Below are positions 50,819 to 57,956 of a stretch of DNA of 64,000 nt, piece by piece (position 1 is the stretch's first letter; each line of letters opens with the position of its first letter). Source of the DNA: CAYWMD01 sp964458575. GTDB taxonomy: Bacteria; Verrucomicrobiota; Verrucomicrobiia; Limisphaerales; JADLHS01. The stretch covers positions 124,001 to 188,000 of the forward strand of contig CAYWMD010000004.1 in the NCBI GenBank assembly GCA_964458575.1, in the 5' to 3' direction. Position numbers and translations under genes: made by a program. A model generated the notes under the pieces. It saw nothing but the letters and a program-made list of their open reading frames with translations, ran no database searches and was not told the DNA's origin.

Positions 50819-52981
50819 TTAACGCAAATTCGATTTCACCCTGGCCGGTTCGCTGGTGGGGGGCTGACACGCCTTGCCCGTGCAGTGGTAAACCACCGGA
50901 CCGTTCTTTGATGGCAAGGTTCGGTCAAATTCCCCGACCGCCCCGGCGTTGCCGAGCACCACCTTGTTCGGTTGATAAACTGCGTGGGCGGCGTGAAGCA
51001 ATTCGCGGCCATTCACGGCATTCACGTTGCCCGCGATGACAACGCGGCGCGGTTCTTCGAGCCAGAGATCCAGCGCGTGCAGCATATAAGGCACGGCTTG
51101 TGGAATCTTTTCCAGCCGAGTTGCGAACAATCGCAATGTGGTTTCCGCGGTCTCCTTGAAATCTGCACGGTCGGTGATCGCGGCCAGTTTCAACAGCGCC
51201 AGCGTGGCAACGGAGTTACCGGACGGCTCGGCGCCGTCGTAATCGTCTTTCACGCGCAGGATGAGGTCTTTTGCCTCGGCGCCGCTTTGCCAGAAGCCGC
51301 CATTTTCCGCGTCGTAAAATTTCGCCATCATCGCCTCGGCCAGCGCGATGGCGAAATCCAGGTGTTTCGGTTCGAGCGTGGCTTCGTAGAGCTGAATCAC
51401 ACCATCAAGCAGGAAGGCGTAGCTTTCGAGCAATTGCACGTTGTCACGCTCGCCGTCGCGCCAGCGGTGATAAAGCATCTTTGATTTCGCATCCCAAAGC
51501 TTTGTTTGAATGAACGCCAGATTCTTCTCCGCTGCCGCACGGTATGTCGCGTCATCCAGCACTGCGCATGCGCGGGCCATTGCGCCGAGCATCAAGCCGT
51601 TCCATGAGGCGAGGATTTTGTCGTCGCGGTGCGGGCGAATTCGTTTTGCTCGCACCGCTAACATTTTTTTTATGGCGCCGGCAAGCAATGGTTTGTCGCC
51701 ATCCGCAACCTTTGCGTTTGCAATGCTCAAGACATTCTGCCCCGGCAAGGGACTTGGATGACTGTGATCGACGAAGTTACCTCGTTTAGTCGCGCCGAAG
51801 TAGCGTGTCGCAACATTGAACTCATCCACGGTGAGCGATTTCGAAAGTTCATCCCACGTCCAACAGTAGAACTTTCCTTCATGTCCTTCGCTGTCGGCGT
51901 CCTCGGCGGAATAGAAGCCGCCTTCAGGGTGCGTCATATCGCGCAGGATGTAGGTGAGAATGTCACGGGCCACGGCAGCGTGGCGTTGGTCGCCGCTCAC
52001 GAGATATGCGTCGAGGTAAAGCTGTGTGAGCTGCGCGTTGTCATAGAGCATTTTCTCGAAGTGCGGCACGAGCCATTCGGCATCCACGGAGTAACGCGCA
52101 AAGCCGCCACCCAGTTGGTCGTGAATGCCACCGGCGGCCATCGCGTCGCAGGTGTGCAGCACCATCTTCGTCGCCTCATCATCGTGGAAACCTCTCGCGT
52201 AGCGCAGCAGAAACGCGGGTTGGCTTGGCTGGGGAAATTTCGGCGCGCCGCCAAAGCCGCCATGCTGCGGGTCGTAGGCGTCCTTGAACAATCCAGCCGC
52301 ACGTCGCAGGGTTTCGGCCGAGAGCAACACGTTGCTGGCGGAGGCACTCGACGTCGCGGCTTCAAGCCGCGCGTGAATTTCATCCGCCGAGGCCGTGACT
52401 TCGCCGTGGCGCTCGCGCCAGACGTTGACGATCTGTTCGAGCACCGATCGAAAGCTCCCGCGCCCATAACGATTATCCGGCGGAAAATAGGTGCCGCCAA
52501 AAAACGGCTTCCGCTCGGGGGTGAGAAAGACGTTCAACGGCCAGCCGCCCGAACCGGTCGTGGATTGGACAAACGTCATGTAAATCTTGTCCACGTCGGG
52601 TCGCTCCTCGCGATCCACCTTGATGCTCACGAAATGTTCGCTGAGAAACTTCGCTGTTTCCTCGCTCTCAAATGACTCGCGCTCCATAACGTGACACCAA
52701 TGGCAGGTCGAGTAGCCGATGCTCAGGAAGATGGGTTTGTTCTCGCGCCGCGCCTTCGCAAACGCCTCGTCGCCCCAGGGAAACCAATCCACCGGGTTGT
52801 GCGCGTGTTGCAGGAGGTAGGGAGATTTTTCGCGCACGAGGCGGTTGGTATGTGCTCGCGGCACAGGTTCGGTGGTCGTGGGCAAGGTCATGGTTGCTTG
52901 ATTATGGTTCATTTTTCCATCGCACGCGGCCAACACGAGCGACAGCGACAGTGCAAGCAAACAATTGGCCGCGACTTTCAT
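50819..52981 (-). CDS. Lipoprotein form of the YyaL/SSP411 thioredoxin-domain family
   Basis: A 720-residue protein. Residues 1-20 are a lipoprotein signal (MKVAANCLLALSLSLVLAAC), so it is tethered in the envelope. Residues 45-200 are the DUF255 thioredoxin-like domain (RLVREKSPYLLQHAHNPVDW, the redox motif CHWCHVM, VDREERPDVDKIYM, GGWPLNVFLTPERKPFFGGT). The rest is the six-hairpin domain shared with the AGE/GH76-like fold (LGGGFARYSVDAEWLVPHFE). Most members of the family are predicted cytosolic; an exported copy is less usual. Role unknown; redox or sugar-epimerase-like activities have been proposed for the family. Confidence 0.92.
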   Translation of the reverse strand: MKVAANCLLALSLSLVLAACDGKMNHNQATMTLPTTTEPVPRAHTNRLVREKSPYLLQHAHNPVDWFPWGDEAFAKARRENKPIFLSIGYSTCHWCHVMERESFESEETAKFLSEHFVSIKVDREERPDVDKIYMTFVQSTTGSGGWPLNVFLTPERKPFFGGTYFPPDNRYGRGSFRSVLEQIVNVWRERHGEVTASADEIHARLEAATSSASASNVLLSAETLRRAAGLFKDAYDPQHGGFGGAPKFPQPSQPAFLLRYARGFHDDEATKMVLHTCDAMAAGGIHDQLGGGFARYSVDAEWLVPHFEKMLYDNAQLTQLYLDAYLVSGDQRHAAVARDILTYILRDMTHPEGGFYSAEDADSEGHEGKFYCWTWDELSKSLTVDEFNVATRYFGATKRGNFVDHSHPSPLPGQNVLSIANAKVADGDKPLLAGAIKKMLAVRAKRIRPHRDDKILASWNGLMLGAMARACAVLDDATYRAAAEKNLAFIQTKLWDAKSKMLYHRWRDGERDNVQLLESYAFLLDGVIQLYEATLEPKHLDFAIALAEAMMAKFYDAENGGFWQSGAEAKDLILRVKDDYDGAEPSGNSVATLALLKLAAITDRADFKETAETTLRLFATRLEKIPQAVPYMLHALDLWLEEPRRVVIAGNVNAVNGRELLHAAHAVYQPNKVVLGNAGAVGEFDRTLPSKNGPVVYHCTGKACQPPTSEPARVKSNLR

Positions 52982-53133
52982 CCGGGACGGCAGCAGTCTA
53001 ACCCCAAAAGCCCGCAGGGCAAAGTGCGATCGCCCGCGCTCAACTCATGCGAACAAACGGATTTCGATCCCGGCTGCTTCACCGTTGCAGTGCCGGCCAT
53101 GAACTGCCAAAGTGCCGTCCGAGAAAGTTCTGA

Positions 53134-53871
53134 ATGACGGCCACCGCCATTGACATCAGCGTCGTCCTGCCCTGCCACAACGAACTGGCGAACTTGCGCC
53201 CGCTCGCGCAGGCGATTCACGCCGCGGTCGAACCACTGGGGGTGGAATACGAAATCATCTTCACGGACGATTGCAGTGACGACGGCAGTTGGACGACGTT
53301 GCGGGAAATGGCCGCCGCGCAACCGCGCCTGCGCGCCCAACGGCTGGCGCAACGCAGCGGTCAATCGGCAGCGATGTGGGCGGGCATTCGCGCCGCGCGC
53401 GGCCGGGTGATCGTGACCCTGGATGCCGATCTGCAAAACGATCCCGCCGATATTCCAAAATTGCTGGAGGCGCTGCAGCGGGCGGATTGCGTCTGCGGTT
53501 CACGTGTCGAGGCGCGGCGCCAGGGCGACAGCTGGGTGCGCGTGGCTTCGTCGCGCATCGCCAACTGCGTGCGGAACAAACTTTCAGAAGAAACCATCAG
53601 CGACGCGGGTTGTTGTTTTCGCGCCTTCAAGCGCGCGTGCGTGGCCGACGTAAAATTCTTCCGCGGCGCCCACCGATTCCTGCCCACGCTGGTCAAAATG
53701 GAGGGTTTCTCGGTCGTGGAGGTGCCGATCCGGCATCATCCGCGCGCGGGGGGCAAGACCCACTACGGCATCGGCAACCGCCTGTTCAAATCCTTCGCGG
53801 ACCTGCTGGCGGTGCGCTGGATGAAGAACCGCTGCTTCCGCTATGAAATTGCGGAGCGCACCGATTCGTGA
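53134..53871 (+). CDS. Glycosyltransferase family 2
   Basis: A 245-residue GT-A enzyme. ISVVLPCHNELANL opens the domain, followed by DDCSDDGSW, the nucleotide/metal motif TLDADLQNDPADIP, and the later motif GCCFRAFKRACVADVKFFRG. The layout resembles polyprenyl-phosphate sugar synthases (DPM/ArnC group) without the C-terminal membrane helices. It shares four bases with the following GT39-like gene (GTGA), so the pair probably makes and then uses a lipid-linked sugar to glycosylate lipid A or a surface molecule. Confidence 0.9.
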   Translation: MTATAIDISVVLPCHNELANLRPLAQAIHAAVEPLGVEYEIIFTDDCSDDGSWTTLREMAAAQPRLRAQRLAQRSGQSAAMWAGIRAARGRVIVTLDADLQNDPADIPKLLEALQRADCVCGSRVEARRQGDSWVRVASSRIANCVRNKLSEETISDAGCCFRAFKRACVADVKFFRGAHRFLPTLVKMEGFSVVEVPIRHHPRAGGKTHYGIGNRLFKSFADLLAVRWMKNRCFRYEIAERTDS

Positions 53872-55394
53872 AGGAACGGCCAACAGAACGCATCCCCGCT
53901 CCTGCCGGCCAGACGCAACCCTTGACCGCCGCCACGCGACGCACGATCTGGCTGACGATGGGCGCATTCCTCGTTTACTGCTTGCTGCAACTGTTTTTCC
54001 GCGTGGCGACATCGGACAGCGCCGAGATGGACGAGTCCGAACAGTTGATCCTGACGCAGCATTTCCAATGGGGCTACGTCAACCAGCCGCCGCTGTACAC
54101 CTGGCTGCAAATGGCTGTGTTCTGGGTGTTCGGCACGAATGTTTTCTCGCTGGCATTGCTCAAAAGTGCGTTGATCTTTGTCACGCTCGGGTTCTCGTAT
54201 CTCACCGTTTTGGAAGTCACCGCGCAGGAAAAGGTGGCGCTGGCGACGACGGCTGCCTTGTTTTTACTTCCCCATTTTGCCTGGGAAGCGCGCCGGGACC
54301 TGTCGCACACCGTGCTGGCCATGGCAATGGTTGCCGCCGCGCTGTATTTTCTGATGCGGATGTTGAAGTTCGGCCGCGCCCGGGATTACGCCGGCTTCGG
54401 CTTGAGCGCGGGGCTGGGGTTGCTCGGCAAGTATAATTATCCGGTGTTTCTCGCCGCTTTTCTCCTCGCCGGCCTGGCGTCAAAACATTTCCGCGCCGTC
54501 CTGTTCAACCGCAGAATGTTCCTGAGCCTGGCGTTGTTCGTCGGGGCCACCTTCATGCATCTGACCTGGGCGCTGACCCACACGGCGGTTTTGGAAGCTG
54601 GCGCCGTCAAACTCCGCGTGCCGAATTCGTCCGGCGTGGTGGGTACATGGACCGTCGGGCTGGAAAGTCTCCTGGTGGCCTCCCTCTCGGTTACGGTCAT
54701 CCTGGCCCTGGTTTATTTCGTGGTTTTTCTCCGCGCACCGGCGGATGCCGCCGCCAAGGAGAACATCGCGGAGCCGCGCGCGCTTCTGCGGCGAACCCTG
54801 ATGTTTGGCCTGGTTCTCTGCGTGGCCATGGTTTTTGTTCTCCAGATGCGCTTCAAGGCACGCTGGGTTCTGCCCCTGCTGATGGTAACGCCCGCTTACC
54901 TGACGTTGTTATTTCTACGCCGCATGGATGCCGTCCGGACAAGACGCCTGTTGTGGGTGGCCGGGTCAGCCGCGATCGCCGTCTTGATCGCGCTGCCCGC
55001 CGCGCCGCCCTTGGCGCCGCTTACGGGCAAATACACACGGCTGAATGCGCCGTATTCCACGCTGGCAGCGGAATTGAAGAATCTCGGGCTGAAGCCGGAC
55101 GTTATTGTAGCCGAAAACCGCATCGTGGGCGGTAATTTACGAATGTTCTTCAAGTCCGCCTCCGTGGTGTCTCCGGAATTGCCGACCCCGCCCGCGTCCG
55201 ACACGGGCGCCTGGCTGGCGGTCTGGGACGCGACCAAACAAACCCCGATGCCGGAATCCTTGGCTGAATTCGTCGCCCGGCTCCGAAATGTCCGCGCCGC
55301 GGAAGTCCCCCCGCAATTTGTGGAGGCGCGGCTCAAATATTCGCGGGACCGATTCATGAAGCTCGGATTTGTGACCCTGCCCGCAAGCCGTTGA
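53868..55394 (+). CDS. GT39/ArnT-like membrane glycosyltransferase
   Basis: A 508-residue integral membrane protein with about ten transmembrane helices, for example TIWLTMGAFLVYCLLQLFF and LAFVVFLRA-like segments later. The first luminal loop carries the acidic pair SAEMDESEQLI and QPPLYTWLQM, as in the PMT_2 group, where Asp/Glu residues act on a lipid-linked sugar donor. The GTG start overlaps the upstream GT2 stop. Expected to transfer a sugar from a polyprenyl phosphate to lipid A or a glycan on the outer face of the inner membrane. Confidence 0.88.
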   Translation: MKERPTERIPAPAGQTQPLTAATRRTIWLTMGAFLVYCLLQLFFRVATSDSAEMDESEQLILTQHFQWGYVNQPPLYTWLQMAVFWVFGTNVFSLALLKSALIFVTLGFSYLTVLEVTAQEKVALATTAALFLLPHFAWEARRDLSHTVLAMAMVAAALYFLMRMLKFGRARDYAGFGLSAGLGLLGKYNYPVFLAAFLLAGLASKHFRAVLFNRRMFLSLALFVGATFMHLTWALTHTAVLEAGAVKLRVPNSSGVVGTWTVGLESLLVASLSVTVILALVYFVVFLRAPADAAAKENIAEPRALLRRTLMFGLVLCVAMVFVLQMRFKARWVLPLLMVTPAYLTLLFLRRMDAVRTRRLLWVAGSAAIAVLIALPAAPPLAPLTGKYTRLNAPYSTLAAELKNLGLKPDVIVAENRIVGGNLRMFFKSASVVSPELPTPPASDTGAWLAVWDATKQTPMPESLAEFVARLRNVRAAEVPPQFVEARLKYSRDRFMKLGFVTLPASR

Positions 55395-55558
55395 GACCGG
55401 AATCGCGTCGAGAGCCGGGCGAATGCCGGGCCGGTCGCCGGTAATTTTTCGGACCAAAATTTCTGTTGCGCGAAATACGTTTATGGTCTTCCTTTTCGCA
55501 CGCGCTGAGGCGCGGCCAAAATCGCATCAATGTTTTAACGCAAATTTGTACTGTCGTA

Positions 55559-55912
55559 ATGCACCGGTCACACACTCCCAATCATCCTCACGCGCACCCA
55601 CACCCTCGCGCTCATTTTGCTGTCTCTCAAAACCGGTATTCCGCCAAGAATATGGCCAAACCGGTGAACTTCATCTGCCGCGCGCCGGACGCGAAGGAAG
55701 TTTTCATCACCGGCGACTTCAACGATTGGCATCCGACGTCGCACCCGATGCACCGCCAGCCGGACGGCGCGTGGCAAATCCACCTGCCGCTCAGCCACGG
55801 GCATCATCACTACCGCTTCCTTGTGGACGGCAAAGCCGAACTGGATCCACGGGCCTCCGGCGTGGCCCGCGATCTGGAGGGGAACAAGGCTTCATTAATC
55901 GCGGTGAGCTGA
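55559..55912 (+). CDS. Stand-alone CBM48 (glycogen-binding) protein with His/Pro-rich N-terminus
   Basis: A 117-residue protein. After a His/Pro-rich leader (MHRSHTPNHPHAHPHPRAHF), residues 34-113 match the CBM48/AMPK glycogen-binding fold: VNFICRAPDAKEVFITGDFN, then DWHPTSHPM, WQIHLPLSHGHHHYRFLVDG and KAELDPRASG. No catalytic domain follows. An inner ATG (55652) would remove the His-rich leader. Single-domain CBM48 proteins of this kind are thought to sense or target glycogen. Its upstream region (164 bases) holds no gene. Confidence 0.85.
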   Translation: MHRSHTPNHPHAHPHPRAHFAVSQNRYSAKNMAKPVNFICRAPDAKEVFITGDFNDWHPTSHPMHRQPDGAWQIHLPLSHGHHHYRFLVDGKAELDPRASGVARDLEGNKASLIAVS

Positions 55913-55976
55913 CGGAATTCCCGGCTCTCCTGCCCTCGTCCGCATCATTCGGACGCTGGAGCTTTGGCGTTTGCGC

Positions 55977-56459
55977 CTACTTCTGCTTCGCCCGTTGTCC
56001 GGCGAAAAATTCCTTTAACAACGCCCGGCACTCCGCCTCCCGCACGCCGGCGGTGATTTCGCAGCGATGATTGAGGGTGGGAAACTGCAAAAGGTTCACC
56101 GCACTGCCCGCCGCACCGCCTTTGGGATCGCTCACGCCAAACACCACCCGTGCGAGCCGCGTGTGGACGATGGCGCCCGCGCACATGGGACACGGTTCCT
56201 TGGTGACGTAGAGCGTGCAGTCGGTGAGCCGCCAGTCGCCTGTCGCCGCCTCGGCCTGCGTCAGCGCGAGCATTTCGGCATGCGCGGTGGCATCCTTGAG
56301 CAATTCGACCTGGTTGAACGCCCGGGCGATGATGCGGCCTGCCCGCACGACCACCGCGCCGACGGGCACTTCCTCCGCCGCGTAGGCGCGGGCCGCCTGC
56401 CGCAACGCCTCGCCCATGAAGTGCGCGTCGCTTTGCAGGTCAATGATCGGCTCCGCCAT
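55977..56459 (-). CDS. tadA: tRNA-specific adenosine deaminase TadA
   Basis: A 160-residue deaminase that converts adenosine 34 of tRNA-Arg(ACG) to inosine. The zinc site is His60 with the catalytic Glu62 (DATAHAEMLAL) and Cys90/Cys93 in EPCPMCAGAI. The family segment ARVVFGVSDPKGGAAGSA and the terminal helix (ALLKEFFAGQRAKQK) are present. It is the last of a tight minus-strand row with the Nudix and GT2 genes (gaps of 12 and 4 bases). Confidence 0.95.
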   Translation of the reverse strand: MAEPIIDLQSDAHFMGEALRQAARAYAAEEVPVGAVVVRAGRIIARAFNQVELLKDATAHAEMLALTQAEAATGDWRLTDCTLYVTKEPCPMCAGAIVHTRLARVVFGVSDPKGGAAGSAVNLLQFPTLNHRCEITAGVREAECRALLKEFFAGQRAKQK

Positions 56460-56471
56460 GAGACTTTTGAT

Positions 56472-56981
56472 TCAAGATTGCGGATTCTGAATCGAAGACT
56501 GTTCCAACGTCCATGCATTCCGGCCATCCGGATGACAATGACAGTGGGCGGCGAAAAACCCGCCGCGATGTTGCCAGAACCACGGCCAGATGCTTTCCCG
56601 GTCGGTTTGCGGCAGCCGCAATCCGTCCAGCGCGGCGCGCGGGAAAAATTGAAACCGCCCTTCGTTCATCGGCGGCGGGAGTTGCTGGAGCTTCGGCTTC
56701 AGTTCAAAGAGAAACATGAGCCAGTGCGCGTTGCCTTGGTAACCGTGCTCGCTCACCAAGCCGGTGAGATGGAAATCGTTCGGCAAAAATCTCAACCCCA
56801 GCTCCTCGTGCGCTTCGCGGGCCGCGCAGGCATAGGGGGATTCACCCATCTCCGTCTTGAGCTTGCCACCACACGGACTCCAGCAGCCGCGGTTGGGCTC
56901 CTGCGCGCGTTCGAGCAGCAGGATTTCGTCACGGGCGTTGAAGCCATAGAGGAGCGTGGCGATTTTGTAAGGCAACGCCAT
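56472..56981 (-). CDS. Nudix hydrolase
   Basis: A 169-residue Nudix protein. The catalytic helix and loop read GGKLKTEMGESPYACAAREAHEELGL, close to the REUxEExGU signature, with the acidic residues for Mg in place. Such enzymes hydrolyse nucleoside diphosphates linked to another group; the N-terminus (KIATLLYGFNARDEILLLER) is like MutT/8-oxo-dGTPase relatives. The C-terminal 30 residues (HCHCHPDGRNAWTLEQSSIQ) are less typical. It lies between tadA and a GT2 gene in one probable transcript. Confidence 0.85.
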   Translation of the reverse strand: MALPYKIATLLYGFNARDEILLLERAQEPNRGCWSPCGGKLKTEMGESPYACAAREAHEELGLRFLPNDFHLTGLVSEHGYQGNAHWLMFLFELKPKLQQLPPPMNEGRFQFFPRAALDGLRLPQTDRESIWPWFWQHRGGFFAAHCHCHPDGRNAWTLEQSSIQNPQS

Positions 56982-56985
56982 GGAT

Positions 56986-57819
56986 TCAATCCTTGTCTTC
57001 CGGGCCGTGATCAGGCGGCGGGCCGGACTTCGGCAGCGGCGCGCGAAGCTTTTTGTAAATCCACGTTTCGAGCGGCCGCAGCGGCGAGAGCCATTTGTAA
57101 AACGGCGAGTAAATCAAGCGGATGCGGACGGCCGAGAGGAACATGGTGAGCGACGTGCGGAACAAATGGACCTTGGACCCGATCTTGTCGGTCCATTCGG
57201 TTGGAACTTCCAGCGTCCGAAAGCCGGCGCGTTTCAGCGAGTAAAGCAGGTTGATGTCGAACGCCATGTCCGCGATCCGCAGGGCGGAATGGATTTTCTC
57301 CACGGCCTGGCGGCGTATGACCTTCGCGCCGCATTGCGTGTCCCGGATGTGCATGTTGAAGAGCGTCTGGATGATGAGGTGGAACACGCGGCTGGCGAAC
57401 TGCCGTTTCCCGCTTTGCTCCACGTGCAAGCGCGCCCCCGGCACCCAGCGCGAACCGATGACGCAGTCCGCTTCGCCGATGCGCCTGACCAGGTCGTGCA
57501 ACGCCGCGGGCGGGGTCGCGCCGTCGGCATCCACGTAGCCGATCACGTCCGCCATCGGCGCCAGTTTCAACCCTTCGATCAACGCGCCGCCCTTGCCGAT
57601 GGCTTCGGGAAAATCCAGCAGACCGATGCTGGGAAAGTCCTTCGCCACGCGCTCGACCACGCCGCGGGTGTTGTCGCGACAGCCGTTGAGCACGACCACG
57701 AGTTGGAATTTGCCGTGATACTGCTCCCGGAAATAGCGGGCATAGTCGCGGAGCACCGGTTCGATGCGGTGCTCTTCGTTGTAGGCCGGGATGAGGAGCA
57801 ATAGGCTTGGCTCGGTCAC
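56986..57819 (-). CDS. Glycosyltransferase family 2 (dolichyl-phosphate-glucose-synthase-like)
   Basis: About 277 residues from the GTG. Motifs: LLLLIPAYNEEHRIEPVLRD, VVLNGCRDNTRG, DADGATPPAALHDLV, VIGSRWVPGARL, and RDTQCGAKVIRRQAVEKIHS. The pattern is that of polyprenyl-phosphate-glucose/mannose synthases that load a lipid carrier. A TTG at 57906 would extend it, but the domain starts right after the GTG, so I prefer the shorter form. The C-terminus has a hydrophobic patch but no clear membrane helix. First gene of the minus-strand trio with Nudix and TadA. Confidence 0.87.
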   Translation of the reverse strand: MTEPSLLLLIPAYNEEHRIEPVLRDYARYFREQYHGKFQLVVVLNGCRDNTRGVVERVAKDFPSIGLLDFPEAIGKGGALIEGLKLAPMADVIGYVDADGATPPAALHDLVRRIGEADCVIGSRWVPGARLHVEQSGKRQFASRVFHLIIQTLFNMHIRDTQCGAKVIRRQAVEKIHSALRIADMAFDINLLYSLKRAGFRTLEVPTEWTDKIGSKVHLFRTSLTMFLSAVRIRLIYSPFYKWLSPLRPLETWIYKKLRAPLPKSGPPPDHGPEDKD

Positions 57820-57890
57820 GGGAGCGCCATTATCAGGGAATGAGGGGGAAATGCAACCGCGCGCCCGTAAAAGCCCGGACAATTGCTTGT

Positions 57891-57919
57891 TTCCATTGCT
57901 GAACAATCCGGGTTATACT
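57891..57919 (+). promoter_or_regulatory. Possible promoter of the processing-protease gene
   Basis: TTCCAT and TATACT are separated by 17 bases, giving a predicted start about 30 bases before the ATG. The -10 element matches the sigma-70 consensus at five of six positions; the -35 is weak. A small palindrome (GCTAA-GT-TTAGC, 57933-57944) falls in the leader. Confidence 0.4.
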
Positions 57920-57956
57920 CGGTCAAAGCTGTGCTAAGTTTAGCGCGCTGAAAGCA

